Source of the DNA: DATBSK01 sp964501785
Lineage (GTDB): Bacteria; Actinomycetota; Acidimicrobiia; IMCC26256; PALSA-555
Assembly (NCBI GenBank): GCA_964501785.1
Contig: CAZCUD010000010.1
Location: 74,140 to 138,139 of the forward strand
DNA: 64,000 nucleotides
Direction: 5' to 3'
Positions 1-9,280 of the stretch are shown piece after piece. Each line of letters opens with the position of its first letter. The first letter of the stretch is position 1. The position numbers and the translations under genes are program-made. A model generated the notes under the pieces. That model was not told the origin of the DNA, did no database searches, and saw only the letters and a list, made by a program, of their open reading frames with translations.

Positions 1-690
1 GGCCAGGTGAAGAGCCTCCAGGCCGGGCTCGAGGCCCTGGGCCTCCCGGCGGGTCAGCCCGAGGTGCTGCTCGGTCAGCTCGTCAGGGTGCAGCGCGGCG
101 GCGAGGTCGTGCGCATGTCGAAGCGGGCCGGCGACATCGTGACGCTCGCCGACATCCTCGACGAGGTCGATCCCGACGTCGCACGCCTGACGTTCCTGCT
201 CCAGAGCATCGACACCGCGCAGACGTTCGATCTCGACGTCGTCACCGCGCAGTCGGCGGAGAACCCCGTGTACTACGTGCAGTACGCCCACGCGCGCATC
301 GCATCGATCGGTCGCAAGGCGGCGGTCGAGGGCATCACCCGCCTGCCGATCCTCGAGACCGACCTCGCGCCCCTCGTGCACGAGCGGGAGGTCGAGCTGC
401 TCCGCGCGCTCGCGGCGTATCCCGAGGTCGTGGCCGAAGCGGCGGCGATGCGGGCACCCCACCGTGTCACGACGTGGGTGCGAGAGTTCGCGGCCAGCTT
501 CCACTCCTTCTACCGAGACTGTCGCGTCATCTCCGAGGACGTGGCGCTCACGCAAGCGCGGCTCTGGCTCGCGGAGGCGTGTCGCGTCGGGCTCAAGCAC
601 GCGCTCGACGTGCTGGGTGTCGGCGCGCCCGACGAGATGCGACGAGACGATGGTGAGGTCGACGCGCTGCCCGACCCCTCGCGCGGGTGA
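1..690 (+). CDS. argS: Arginyl-tRNA synthetase, C-terminal part (5' end outside window)
   Basis: This frame is open from the first base and lacks the N-terminal half with the HIGH motif, so the gene begins upstream. It charges tRNA-Arg with arginine in the cytoplasm. The visible part has the RMSKRAGD loop (the KMSKS-type motif of class I synthetases) followed by VTLADILDEVDPDVARLTFL, typical of ArgRS. An all-helical DALR anticodon-binding domain follows, ending in LDVLGVGAPDEM, close to the usual ArgRS terminus. The stop codon overlaps the GTG start of lysA, so the two are probably co-transcribed. Confidence 0.95.
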   Translation, partial: GQVKSLQAGLEALGLPAGQPEVLLGQLVRVQRGGEVVRMSKRAGDIVTLADILDEVDPDVARLTFLLQSIDTAQTFDLDVVTAQSAENPVYYVQYAHARIASIGRKAAVEGITRLPILETDLAPLVHEREVELLRALAAYPEVVAEAAAMRAPHRVTTWVREFAASFHSFYRDCRVISEDVALTQARLWLAEACRVGLKHALDVLGVGAPDEMRRDDGEVDALPDPSRG

Positions 691-1979
691 CCGTGGCCGC
701 CGACGAACCGTTCGACGCGTCCCTCGTCCCGCCCGGGCTGCTGGCGGCCGACCTCGACGCGATCGCTCGCGAGTTCGGCACGCCCACGTTCGTCTACGAC
801 GAGGACGAGGTGCGCCGGCGCGCGCGCGAGTACGTCGAAGCGTTCGGTCCCGGGAGGGTCGCGTACGCATCGAAGGCGTTCCTGTGCAGCGCGCTCGTGC
901 GGATCATCGACGAGGAGGGGCTCCACCTCGACTGCGCGACCGGAGGGGAGCTGCACGTGGCCCTGCACGCGGGCTTCCCGGCCGAGCGCATCGTGCTCCA
1001 TGGCAACAACAAGTCCGACGACGAGCTCGCGGCCGCGATCGGCGCGGGCGTGGGGCGGATCGTCATCGACTCGTCCGACGAGATCGCCCGGATCGAACGG
1101 CTCGTCGACGCGGGGCGCGACCCGGTGCGCGTGCTCGTGCGAGTGACTCCGGGCGTCGAGGCGCACACGCACGAGTACATCGAGACCGGCACCGAGGCAT
1201 CGAAGTTCGGCTTCACCATGACCGACGGCATCGCCGAGCAGGCGGTCGATCGGGTGCACGCGAGCCCGGCCATGTCGCTCGCCGGGTTCCACTTCCACAT
1301 CGGATCGCAGATCTACCGGCTCGACGCGTACACGCGCGCGATCGACCGGATCGCCGAGCTCGCGTCGTCCGTGCGGCGAGCCGGCGTGACCGTCGACGAG
1401 CTGAACGTCGGAGGTGGTCTCGGCGCCCGGTACCTCGCCGATGACCCCGAGCTGCCCGTCGCCGACCACGCCGCGAACCTGCGGCGCGCCGTCGCGGAGG
1501 CCTGGAGCGCAGCCGACCTCGGGCCCGCGCCGCACCTGATGGTCGAGCCCGGTCGGTCGATCATCGCCCCGTGCGCCGTCACCCTCTACCGCGTCGGCAC
1601 CATCAAGGAGATCCCGGGGATCGGCACGTACGTCGCCGTCGACGGCGGGATGAGCGACAACCCGCGTCCGGTGCTCTACGGCGCCGGGTACGAGGCCTAC
1701 CTGCCGGCCCGCATCGGCGATCGTCGGCCGCGGCGCGGCGCCGTCGTCGGGAAGCACTGCGAACAGGGCGACGTCCTCGTGGCCGACGCCGCCCTCCCGG
1801 AGGTGGTGGCGGTCGGTGACCTGCTCGCGACCCCGACCACCGGTGCGTACGGGTACTCCATGGCGTCCAACTACAACGAGGTGCCCCGACCGGCGGTGGT
1901 CTTCGTGCGCGGTGGGCAGCCCCGGCTCGTCGTGCGCCGGGAGGTCCTCGACGACCTGGTGAGATTGGACGTGGAGTGA
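687..1979 (+). CDS. lysA: Diaminopimelate decarboxylase
   Basis: Decarboxylates meso-diaminopimelate to L-lysine, the last step of lysine synthesis; PLP-dependent, fold type III (alanine-racemase barrel), cytoplasmic. The 430-residue length is normal. Visible motifs: VAYASKAFLC with the PLP lysine near residue 63, HFHIGSQI, GGGLGARY, EPGRSI for phosphate binding, and GKHCEQGD, matching the active-site cysteine region (usually CESGD). The GTG start overlaps the argS stop as GTGA. hom and thrC follow, giving an aspartate-family cluster. Confidence 0.95.
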   Translation: MTVAADEPFDASLVPPGLLAADLDAIAREFGTPTFVYDEDEVRRRAREYVEAFGPGRVAYASKAFLCSALVRIIDEEGLHLDCATGGELHVALHAGFPAERIVLHGNNKSDDELAAAIGAGVGRIVIDSSDEIARIERLVDAGRDPVRVLVRVTPGVEAHTHEYIETGTEASKFGFTMTDGIAEQAVDRVHASPAMSLAGFHFHIGSQIYRLDAYTRAIDRIAELASSVRRAGVTVDELNVGGGLGARYLADDPELPVADHAANLRRAVAEAWSAADLGPAPHLMVEPGRSIIAPCAVTLYRVGTIKEIPGIGTYVAVDGGMSDNPRPVLYGAGYEAYLPARIGDRRPRRGAVVGKHCEQGDVLVADAALPEVVAVGDLLATPTTGAYGYSMASNYNEVPRPAVVFVRGGQPRLVVRREVLDDLVRLDVE

Positions 1980-2009
1980 TCCGGCACCGGGTGGGAGAAT
2001 CGTCGCCAC

Positions 2010-3317
2010 ATGGCTGAACCCTCCGAACCCCGCGCGCCGGTGCGCGTCGGCCTCCTCGGCTGCGGCAACGTCGGCAGCGCCCTCGTCAGGCTCGTCGGTG
2101 AGAACGCAGACCTGCTCGCGGCGCGCGCCGGCGTCCCGATCGAGATCGTCCGCGTGCTCGTGCGCGACGCCGCCAAGCAGCGCGACGTCAAGCTCGCACC
2201 CGATGCCTTCACCGAGGACGGTGATGCAGTCGTCGGCGCTCCCGACGTCGACGTGGTCGTCGAGATGATGGGGGGCACCGAGCCGGCTCGGTCGCTGATC
2301 GTCGCCGCGCTCCGGGCGGGCAAGCCGGTCATCACCGCCAACAAGGAGCTGATCGCCCAGGACGGCCCCGAGCTGTTCGCGATCGCGGCCGACGCCGGCG
2401 TCGACCTGCTGTTCGAGGCGAGCGTCGCCGGTGGCATCCCGCTGCTGCGGCCGCTGCGCGAGTCGCTCGCCGGCGATCGGATCCGCCGCGTGCTCGGCAT
2501 CGTCAACGGCACGACCAACTACATCCTCACCCGCATGACCGAGGAGGGCTCGACCTTCGCGGACGCCCTGGCGGAGGCCCAACGGCTCGGCTACGCCGAG
2601 CCCGACCCGACCGCCGACGTGGAGGGGCACGACGCGGCGTCGAAGGCCGCGATCATCGCGTCGATCGCGTTCGGTGCGCTCGTCGGTCCCGGCGACGTCT
2701 ACTGCGAGGGGATCACCGGAGTCACGTCCGACGACATCGAGTCCGCGGCCACGCTCGGCTACGTCGTGAAGCTGCTCGCCGTGGCCGAGGAGCGCGAGGG
2801 CGAGGTCGCGGTGCGGGTGCACCCGGCGATGGTCCCGGTCCACCATCCGCTGGCATCGGTGCGCGAGTCGTTCAACGCGGTGTTCATCGAGGGGGAGGCG
2901 GTCGGCGAGCTCATGCTCTACGGCCGTGGCGCAGGCGGCGGGCCGACCGCGTCGGCGTTGCTCGGCGACCTGGTCGACGCCGTGAAGAACCTCGTCGGCG
3001 GCGGCAAGGGCGCCACGATCGGCGACCTCGTGGCCCGACCGATCCGCGCGATCGAGGACACCGAATCGCCCTTCTACCTCCTGCTCGAGGTCGCCGACCG
3101 TCCCGGCGTGCTCGCCGCGATCGCCGGCGAGTTCGGCGAGCACGGCGTCTCGATCAAGTCGATGGAGCAGCGCGGCCTCGGTGACGACGCCCGCTTGATC
3201 TTCATCACCCACCGCGCCCGCGAAGCCGACGTGCGCGCCACCCTCGACCGGCTCCGCGGCGTGGAGGCCGTCCACCGAGTGGGCTCCGTGCTGCGCGTCG
3301 TCGGCGACGACGAGTGA
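2010..3317 (+). CDS. hom: Homoserine dehydrogenase
   Basis: Reduces aspartate semialdehyde to homoserine with NAD(P)H, the branch point to threonine and methionine. At 435 residues it has the actinobacterial length. The N-terminal Rossmann fold carries GLLGCGNVGSAL (about residues 14-25). Catalytic-domain motifs include ITANKELIA, FEASVAGGIPLLRPLRESL and GIVNGTTNYILT. A C-terminal ACT domain (about 350-430, starting YLLLEVADRPGVLAAIAGEF) suggests feedback control by threonine. It lies 30 bp after lysA and 36 bp before thrC. Confidence 0.95.
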   Translation: MAEPSEPRAPVRVGLLGCGNVGSALVRLVGENADLLAARAGVPIEIVRVLVRDAAKQRDVKLAPDAFTEDGDAVVGAPDVDVVVEMMGGTEPARSLIVAALRAGKPVITANKELIAQDGPELFAIAADAGVDLLFEASVAGGIPLLRPLRESLAGDRIRRVLGIVNGTTNYILTRMTEEGSTFADALAEAQRLGYAEPDPTADVEGHDAASKAAIIASIAFGALVGPGDVYCEGITGVTSDDIESAATLGYVVKLLAVAEEREGEVAVRVHPAMVPVHHPLASVRESFNAVFIEGEAVGELMLYGRGAGGGPTASALLGDLVDAVKNLVGGGKGATIGDLVARPIRAIEDTESPFYLLLEVADRPGVLAAIAGEFGEHGVSIKSMEQRGLGDDARLIFITHRAREADVRATLDRLRGVEAVHRVGSVLRVVGDDE

Positions 3318-3353
3318 CCGCGGGTCGATGACCACGCCACCGAAGGGGTCGCG

Positions 3354-4418
3354 GTGACGACCGCCGCCCGCTGGCCCGGCATCATCGAGGCGTACCGCGA
3401 GCACCTGCCCGTCACCGACGCCACTCCCGTCGTGACGCTGCTCGAGGGCAACACCCCGCTCGTCGACGCGCCCCGGCTCGCAGCCCAGGCGGGTGTCGCG
3501 CGCGCGCTGCTCAAGGTCGAGGGTGCGCTGCCCACCGGTTCGTTCAAGGACCGCGGCATGACGATGGCCGTGTCGAAGGCCGCGGAGAAGGGCGCCAAGG
3601 CCGTAATCTGCGCTTCGACCGGCAACACGTCGGCCGCCGCGGCGGCCTACGCCGCGCGCGCCGGAATCATCTGCGCGGTGGTCCTGCCGGCCGGGCAGAT
3701 CGCGCTCGGCAAGCTCGCGCAGGCGCTGATCCACGGCGCGCGGGTCGTCGCCATCCCCGACAACTTCGACGTGTGCCTCGACATCGTGCGCGAGCTCGGT
3801 GAGCGACCGGGTGTCGAGGTCGTGAACTCGGTGAACCCGTTCCGCATCGAGGGTCAGAAGAGCGCCGCGTTCGAGATCGTCGACGTGCTCGGTGATGCAC
3901 CGACCGCGCACTGCATCCCGGTCGGGAACGCCGGCAACATCACCGCGTACTGGAAGGGCTACTGCGAGTACCGCGAGCTGGGGCGAACCGAACGGGCCCC
4001 GCGGATGCTCGGCTGGCAGGCCGCGGGCGCCGCACCCATCGTCTCGGGGAAGCCGATCCGGCACCCCGAGACGCTGGCGACGGCGATCCAGATCGGGAAC
4101 CCCGCGTCGTGGAAGCAGGCAGAAGCGGCGCGCGACGAGTCCGGCGGCCACATCGGCGCGGTGCTCGACGCGGAGATCCTCGAGGCGTACCGCCTGCTCG
4201 CGTCGGAAGAGGGCGTGTTCGTCGAGCCGGCGTCGGCCGCCGCCGTGGCCGGCCTCCTCGCCGCGGGGCGCGACGGCCTGGTCGACGCCGACGACGTCGT
4301 CGTGTGCACGGTGACCGGTCACGGCCTCAAGGACCCCCAGCGCGCGATCGCCGAGGTCGAGCTCGGCGAGCCGGTCACCCCCGACGCGCGGGCGGTCGCG
4401 GAGGCGATCGGCCTCTGA
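3354..4418 (+). CDS. thrC: Threonine synthase
   Basis: Converts O-phosphohomoserine to threonine; PLP-dependent, fold type II. Length 354 is typical of the short actinobacterial form. EGNTPLVDAPRL and GSFKDRGM are present, the latter holding the Schiff-base lysine (about residue 65). CASTGNTSAAAAAYAARAG binds substrate and VGNAGNITAYWKG the PLP phosphate. The chosen GTG at 3354 is the first start after hom and gives a full-length N-terminus. thrB, which often follows, is not here. A GC-rich hairpin lies just after the stop. Confidence 0.95.
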   Translation: MTTAARWPGIIEAYREHLPVTDATPVVTLLEGNTPLVDAPRLAAQAGVARALLKVEGALPTGSFKDRGMTMAVSKAAEKGAKAVICASTGNTSAAAAAYAARAGIICAVVLPAGQIALGKLAQALIHGARVVAIPDNFDVCLDIVRELGERPGVEVVNSVNPFRIEGQKSAAFEIVDVLGDAPTAHCIPVGNAGNITAYWKGYCEYRELGRTERAPRMLGWQAAGAAPIVSGKPIRHPETLATAIQIGNPASWKQAEAARDESGGHIGAVLDAEILEAYRLLASEEGVFVEPASAAAVAGLLAAGRDGLVDADDVVVCTVTGHGLKDPQRAIAEVELGEPVTPDARAVAEAIGL

Positions 4419-4422
4419 GCCC

Positions 4423-4442
4423 GGCCCGGCCTTCGGCGGGCC
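4423..4442 (+). terminator. GC-rich hairpin after thrC
   Basis: GGCCCGGCC and GGCGGGCC pair around a TTC loop with one bulge, 5 bases after the thrC stop. There is no T-run. It is a plausible terminator or attenuator separating the amino-acid genes from the downstream SDR. Confidence 0.4.
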
Positions 4443-4481
4443 GCGGGCGGATCGAAGGCGACTCGACGTGGGAGGCGAGAG

Positions 4482-5267
4482 ATGGAACGGCCGACAGCTC
4501 TGGTGACCGGCGCCTCGGGCGGGATCGGCGCGGCCTTCGCGCGATCGCTCGCGGACCGGGGTCACGATCTCGTCGTCGTGTCCCGCACCCGGCACACCCT
4601 CGACGAGGTCGCCGGGCGGCTCCGAGCCGAGCACGGCGCCGCCGTCGAGGTGCTGGTCGCCGACCTCGAGACCCGCGACGGCGTCGAGACCGTCGCGACT
4701 CGGCTCGGCGAGCCCGATCGCCCGATCGAGCTGCTCGTCAACAACGCGGGGTTCGGCACGCACGGCCGCTTCCACGAGCTCCCCGTCGACGGAGAGCTCG
4801 CGATGCTCCAGCTGAACGTCGTCGCCCTCGTGCAGCTGACCCACGCCGCGCTCGGCCCCATGGTCGACCGCGGCCATGGTGGGGTGATCAACGTGTCGTC
4901 GGTCGGCGCGTACCAACCCACTCCCACGTACGCCACCTACAGCGCGACGAAGTCGTTCGTCTCGAGCTTCAGCAACGCGGTGCACGAAGAGCTGCGCGGC
5001 ACCGGCGTGAAGTGCATGGTCGTCGCCCCCGGCTTCACCCGCACCGACTTCCACGAGCGCGCGCGCGTCGACGCGCGCGACCAGATCCCGGACTTCCTGT
5101 GGCAGTCGGCGGACGAGGTGGCCGAGACCTCCATGAAGGCCTACGAACGGGGTCGAGCGGTGTGCATCCCGGGGCCGATGAACGGTGTGGCGGCTGCGTT
5201 CTCGACGGTGATGCCCGCGTCGGTGTCGCGGCGTGTGGCCGGGATCGTGTCGCACCGCACGCGCTGA
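4482..5267 (+). CDS. Short-chain dehydrogenase/reductase (classical SDR)
   Basis: NAD(P)-dependent oxidoreductase of 261 residues, a normal length for a classical SDR. It shows the cofactor motif TGASGGIG near the N-terminus, LVNNAGFGTHG, the catalytic serine region INVSSVGAY and the catalytic YSATK. The proline-glycine patch (VVAPGFTRTDF) after the active site is also present. The substrate cannot be read from sequence; the form resembles DltE/YqjQ-type SDRs acting on lipid-like ketones or alcohols. An AGGCGAGAG-like ribosome site precedes the ATG. It converges on the next minus-strand gene with a 15-bp gap. Confidence 0.85.
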   Translation: MERPTALVTGASGGIGAAFARSLADRGHDLVVVSRTRHTLDEVAGRLRAEHGAAVEVLVADLETRDGVETVATRLGEPDRPIELLVNNAGFGTHGRFHELPVDGELAMLQLNVVALVQLTHAALGPMVDRGHGGVINVSSVGAYQPTPTYATYSATKSFVSSFSNAVHEELRGTGVKCMVVAPGFTRTDFHERARVDARDQIPDFLWQSADEVAETSMKAYERGRAVCIPGPMNGVAAAFSTVMPASVSRRVAGIVSHRTR

Positions 5268-5282
5268 CGAGCGCGCGGTCGG

Positions 5283-6236
5283 TCAGTCGAGGCTGCGGGC
5301 CGTGGCGCGTGCTGCGGCCTCGATGGGCGAGGCCCCCGCCGCGATGCCGTGACGGTGGTCGTGGCCGCTCGCGTCGACGAGGGCGACGGCGACCACGAAC
5401 CGGCCGTCGGCGGTCGTCTCGACGGTGCGGGCCCACGCGGGGGCGAAGCGCAGCCCGGGCGCGACCTGCTCGATGCCGAGCAGCACCGCTTCGACCGCGC
5501 CGGCCAGACCGTGGGCGAGTGGCGCTCGTCCCACGGCGCGTGCACCGGCGACCGCGACGTGGGTCTCGATCTCACCGTCCTCGGGGACGCTCCGCACGGC
5601 CAGCAGCTCGATGCCGGGGTGCGTGGCCGGCAGCGCCGGATCGGCGTCCGGACCGTTCGCCCGGAGCGGCGGGGCCGAACCGACGGCGTGCTCGCCTCGC
5701 ACGACCTCGACGACGAGCGGCGTGCCGGGCTCCGACGCGAGCTCGCGTGCTGCGAGGCGTCCGAGGTCGTCGGGGGCGTCATCGGCGGCGTGGACGCGCA
5801 CGAGGGTCAGGTCGTGGTCGCGCTCGACCGCCACCGCGTACACGCCCGGGAGCCGGCGGAGTGCGAGCTCGCCGGTCGGGTGAGCGCTGTCGCGCAGCAC
5901 GTCGACCCGCAGGCTCGCCGCGCAGAGCGCGACGAGCAGGTCGTCGTCGAGCACGTCCGGGGCGAGGGCCGGCTCGGCGAGGACGCCGGGTCCGGAGGCG
6001 GTGAGCCCCGTCGGGATCGTGCCGGCACCGGCGCGGAAGGCTTGTCGACCGAGGTCGGGATCGTCGACCACCACGGTGAGCGCTCGCAGGTCGTGGCGAG
6101 CGACGAGCCGCTCGAGGTGCGAGCGCAGCCCGTTGAGCCCCACCTCGGCGGGGGCGTCGGACGCGGTCCAGCCCGGCATCGGGTCCGACGGGTCGTGCGT
6201 CGTCTCTGAGTGGCGCGAGGGGTGATCGGCGGTCAC
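5283..6236 (-). CDS. Conserved hypothetical protein, two alpha/beta halves
   Basis: I do not recognise this family. With the GTG at 6236, which begins one base after the upstream SDR stop and has TGGAG 11 bases before it, the protein is 317 residues. An ATG at 6179 would give 298. It is soluble, with no signal peptide or membrane segment. An acidic Ala/Leu/Val-rich first half is followed by a C-terminal domain (about 215-317) with regular strand-helix alternation, ending in HDHRHGIAAGASPIEAAARA. It is the last gene of an apparent operon with the aldehyde dehydrogenase and SDR. No catalytic motif could be named. Confidence 0.6.
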   Translation of the reverse strand: MTADHPSRHSETTHDPSDPMPGWTASDAPAEVGLNGLRSHLERLVARHDLRALTVVVDDPDLGRQAFRAGAGTIPTGLTASGPGVLAEPALAPDVLDDDLLVALCAASLRVDVLRDSAHPTGELALRRLPGVYAVAVERDHDLTLVRVHAADDAPDDLGRLAARELASEPGTPLVVEVVRGEHAVGSAPPLRANGPDADPALPATHPGIELLAVRSVPEDGEIETHVAVAGARAVGRAPLAHGLAGAVEAVLLGIEQVAPGLRFAPAWARTVETTADGRFVVAVALVDASGHDHRHGIAAGASPIEAAARATARSLD

Positions 6237-6237
6237 G

Positions 6238-7041
6238 TCAGCTCGTGCTCCAGGTGATGTCGTCGCGCAGGCCCGGCGGGGTGCGACCCCGGGCGGCCTC
6301 GGTGCGCGGACCGGGCACGTTGCGGAACTCGTACGGCACGGCTTCCCGGCCGGGCTGACAGACGAAGCACTGTCCGGTGGCTCCCGAGGTGATGGCTTCG
6401 ATGACTGCATCGGCGACCTGGCGCGGCGGCATGAGCGGGAAGTCCATGTCGGCGAAGGTCGCCTTCGCCTCGTCGCTGAGGATGTTGGTGTCGGTCATCC
6501 CCGGGTTCACGCAGTTCGCGGTGATGTCCAGCGGCGCCAGCGTGGGTGCGACGGAGCGCACGAGCCCGACGACGGCGTGCTTCGAGGCGTCGTAGATCGG
6601 GTCGGGCGGGAAGGGGACGATGCCGGCGAGCGAGGCGGTCGCGACGACGGCGCCCCCGCCGCGCGCCTGCATCGCTCGGATCGAGGCGCGCAGCCCGTAC
6701 ACGACGCCGTCGACGTTGACCCGCATGATCCGGCGGTAGGTCGCGCCGTCGAGCTGGGTGAGATCGGCCACGCCGATCGCGATCCCGGCGTTGAGGAAGG
6801 CGATGTCGACGCCGCCCAGCTCGCGCGTGCACCGATCGAAGGCGGCATCGACCTGGTCGGGATCCCCGACGTCGGCCGCGTGCGCCAGGCCCTCGAACGC
6901 GCCGGCGGCCGCGTGGGCGCCGGTCTCGTCGAGATCGACGACGAACACCTTCGCGCCCTCCTCGTGCAGGCGCTCCACCGTCGCCAGCCCGATCCCCGAC
7001 GCGCCGCCGGTCACCAGTGCGACCTTGCCCCGTACCTCCAT
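6238..7041 (-). CDS. Short-chain dehydrogenase/reductase
   Basis: A 267-residue classical SDR: VTGGASGIGLATVERL binds the cofactor, FLNAGIAIG is the NNAG-equivalent, and YDASKHAVVGL carries the catalytic tyrosine and lysine. Acidic residues after the second strand (FVVDLDETG) favour NAD over NADP. It is the middle gene of a minus-strand run after an aldehyde dehydrogenase (gap 21 bp) and before the hypothetical gene. An alcohol-to-aldehyde-to-acid oxidation is a reasonable but unproven reading of the pair. Confidence 0.85.
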   Translation of the reverse strand: MEVRGKVALVTGGASGIGLATVERLHEEGAKVFVVDLDETGAHAAAGAFEGLAHAADVGDPDQVDAAFDRCTRELGGVDIAFLNAGIAIGVADLTQLDGATYRRIMRVNVDGVVYGLRASIRAMQARGGGAVVATASLAGIVPFPPDPIYDASKHAVVGLVRSVAPTLAPLDITANCVNPGMTDTNILSDEAKATFADMDFPLMPPRQVADAVIEAITSGATGQCFVCQPGREAVPYEFRNVPGPRTEAARGRTPPGLRDDITWSTS

Positions 7042-7062
7042 CGCCCCGCCCGCTCCTCCGAC

Positions 7063-8502
7063 CTAGAGCTGCACGACGACGAGTCGTGGCTCGGTCATCT
7101 CCTCGACGGCGTACTTGGGACCCTCCCGCGTGTTCCCGGAGTCGCGCAGGCCGCCATAGGGCATCTGATCGGTGCGGAACGTCGGGACCTCGTTGACGAG
7201 CACGCCCCCGAAGTCGAGCTGTTGCACCGCCTGGAGCGCCTTCGAGAGGTCGGCGGTGAAGATCGCGGCCTGGAGCCCGTAGCGGGTGTCGTTCGCGAGC
7301 GCGATGGCCTCGTCGAGGCGACGGTAGCGCTGCACACCGACGACGGGGCCGAACACCTCGAGCGAGCAGATCTTCATGTCGGACGCGACGTCGGTGAGGA
7401 CCGTCGGCTCGAGGACGCCGTCGCGGACCGTGCCGCCGGTCGCGACCTTGGCGCCGGCGGCGGTCGCTTCCTCGATCCATCCGGCGACTCGGTCGCGCTC
7501 GGCCTGCGAGATCAGGGCCGAGACGTCGGTCTCGGGATCGAGCGGATCGCCGACCACGAGCGACTCCACGCGGGGCACGAGCTCGGCGAGGAACGCGTCG
7601 CCGAGGTCCTCGTGCACGTAGACCCGCTGGGTCGAGATGCACGACTGGCCCGCGTGGCTGAACCCCGCCACCGCGATCTTCGTGGCCGCGGTGACGACGT
7701 CGGCGTCGGGCTCGATGATGACGGGCGCGTTGTTGCCGAGCTCGAGGCCGACCTTCTTGCGGGGCGCCTTCGCCTTGATGTCCCACCCGACCTCCGGGGA
7801 GCCGGTGAAGGTGATCATGGCGATGCCCTCGTGCTCGACGATCGCACTGCCGACCGAGCCGCCGCTCCCGGTGACGAGGTTGAGGTGCCCTGGCGGGAGC
7901 CCGCACTCGTCGAGCAGCAGCTCCGCCAGCGCGATGGCCGAGATCGGCGTCTGCGAGGCCGGCTTGAGCACGACCGGGCAGCCCGCGGCGATCGCGGGTG
8001 CGACCTTGTGGGCCACGAGGTTCAGCGGGAAGTTGAACGGGCTGATCGCGCCGACCACCCCGATCGGGCGGCGGAGGGTGAACCCGAGCTTCCCGGCGCC
8101 CGCGTCGCTGGCCTCCATCGGCACGATCTCGCCGGCGAGGTCACGGGCGGCGAGCGCGGAGAAGGTGAAGGTCGAGACTGCCCGCGACGCCTCGACCGTC
8201 GCGGTCTTGATCGGCTTCGCGGCCTCCTCGGCGATGATGCGGGCGAACTCGTCGACGCGCTCGCGGAGCGCGTGCGCGGCGGTGTCGAGGATCTCGGCCC
8301 GCTTCCAGGCGGGGAGCGGGTCGTCGTGCAGTGCGGCCGTCGCCGCGGCGACCGCGCGATCGACCTCGGTCGGCCCGCATGCCGGCACCCGGGCGATCTC
8401 GTGACCGTCGTACGGGGAGCGCACGGTGATCGTCTCGCCCGACCCGGAGGCCGCGATGCGATCCGCGCCGATCGGGAGTGCCCGGACGTCACCTGCGGCC
8501 AT
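7063..8502 (-). CDS. NAD(P)-dependent aldehyde dehydrogenase
   Basis: Oxidises an aldehyde to its acid; 479 residues as usual for the ALDH superfamily. GAISPFNFPLNLVAHKVAP and VVLKPASQTP bind cofactor, ITFTGSPEVG is the Rossmann turn, LELGNNAP holds the general-base glutamate, and FSHAGQSCISTQRV holds the catalytic cysteine. LGNNAP and GQSCISTQRV are seen in the lactaldehyde/phosphonoacetaldehyde/non-phosphorylating GAPDH-like branch, so a short polar aldehyde is possible. It is first in a three-gene minus-strand operon and diverges from sod. Confidence 0.9.
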   Translation of the reverse strand: MAAGDVRALPIGADRIAASGSGETITVRSPYDGHEIARVPACGPTEVDRAVAAATAALHDDPLPAWKRAEILDTAAHALRERVDEFARIIAEEAAKPIKTATVEASRAVSTFTFSALAARDLAGEIVPMEASDAGAGKLGFTLRRPIGVVGAISPFNFPLNLVAHKVAPAIAAGCPVVLKPASQTPISAIALAELLLDECGLPPGHLNLVTGSGGSVGSAIVEHEGIAMITFTGSPEVGWDIKAKAPRKKVGLELGNNAPVIIEPDADVVTAATKIAVAGFSHAGQSCISTQRVYVHEDLGDAFLAELVPRVESLVVGDPLDPETDVSALISQAERDRVAGWIEEATAAGAKVATGGTVRDGVLEPTVLTDVASDMKICSLEVFGPVVGVQRYRRLDEAIALANDTRYGLQAAIFTADLSKALQAVQQLDFGGVLVNEVPTFRTDQMPYGGLRDSGNTREGPKYAVEEMTEPRLVVVQL

Positions 8503-8596
8503 GCGGCCAGGCTAGCGATGCGCCGTGCTCGCCGGTTCGAGAGCGCGACACAATGGGTAGGAGCCACCTCGACCGTCGAGATCGAGAGGACCTGTG

Positions 8597-9211
8597 ATGA
8601 GCGACGTCTACACGCTGCCCGAGCTCGGCTACGACTACGGCGCGCTGGAGCCGCACCTGTCCGCGACGCTGCTCGAGCTGCATCACGGCAAGCACCACGC
8701 GGCGTACGTCAAGGGTGCGAACACGACGCTCGAGAAGCTCGCGAACGCGCGCCGGGAGGACAGCTTCGACACGATCAACCAGCTGCAGAAGAACCTGGCC
8801 TTCCACGTCTCGGGTCACATCCTGCACTCGGTGTTCTGGACCAACATGAGCCCCGACGGCGGCGGCAAGCCCGAGGGCGACCTCGCGGCCGCGATCGACG
8901 AGAGCCTCGGATCGTTCGAGGGCTTCAAGCAGCAGCTCAGCGAGGCGGCGGTCAACGTGCAGGGCTCGGGGTGGGGCACGTTGGCGTGGGAGCCGATGGC
9001 CCAGCGGCTCGTCGTGGAGCAGGTGTACGACCATCAGGGCAACATCGGCAACGGCACGGTGCCGCTGATGGTGCTCGACATGTGGGAGCACGCCTACTAC
9101 CTCGACTACAAGAACGTGAAGGGCGACTGGGTCGAGGCGTTCTGGCAGATCGTCGCCTGGCCCGACGTCGCGGCGCGCTTCGAGCGCGTGCGCGACCTGC
9201 AGCTCGTCTGA
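8597..9211 (+). CDS. sodA: Superoxide dismutase, Fe/Mn type
   Basis: Dismutates superoxide to oxygen and peroxide in the cytoplasm. Length is 204 residues from the ATG at 8597, chosen over the in-frame GTG at 8594 because GAGAGGA lies 6-7 bases upstream of it. All four metal-ligand regions are visible: LELHHGKHH, VSGHILHSVFW, VLDMWEHAYY (Asp and His). WGTLAWEP is the usual active-site second shell. Metal specificity (Fe, Mn or cambialistic) cannot be decided. A hairpin follows the stop. Confidence 0.95.
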   Translation: MSDVYTLPELGYDYGALEPHLSATLLELHHGKHHAAYVKGANTTLEKLANARREDSFDTINQLQKNLAFHVSGHILHSVFWTNMSPDGGGKPEGDLAAAIDESLGSFEGFKQQLSEAAVNVQGSGWGTLAWEPMAQRLVVEQVYDHQGNIGNGTVPLMVLDMWEHAYYLDYKNVKGDWVEAFWQIVAWPDVAARFERVRDLQLV

Positions 9212-9215
9212 CCGC

Positions 9216-9247
9216 CGTCAGGAGGCGCCGCTCCGCAGCCTTCTGAC
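9216..9247 (+). terminator. Hairpin after superoxide dismutase
   Basis: CGTCAGGAGGC pairs with GCCTTCTGACG (one G-T wobble) around an 11-base loop, starting 5 bases after the sod stop. It lacks a T-run but is the only strong fold in this gap, and the stem shares the GTCAG/CTGAC edges of the hairpin at 15367. Confidence 0.6.
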
Positions 9248-9280
9248 GCCTGCGCGTGGCTGCCCGGTAGCCTCACGGAC

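Noticed and set aside
510..5255. A 1581-residue open frame on the minus strand
   Set aside because: It runs antisense to argS, lysA, hom, thrC and an SDR. Its Arg/Asp/His-rich text is the usual shadow of high-GC coding DNA and no domain is visible.
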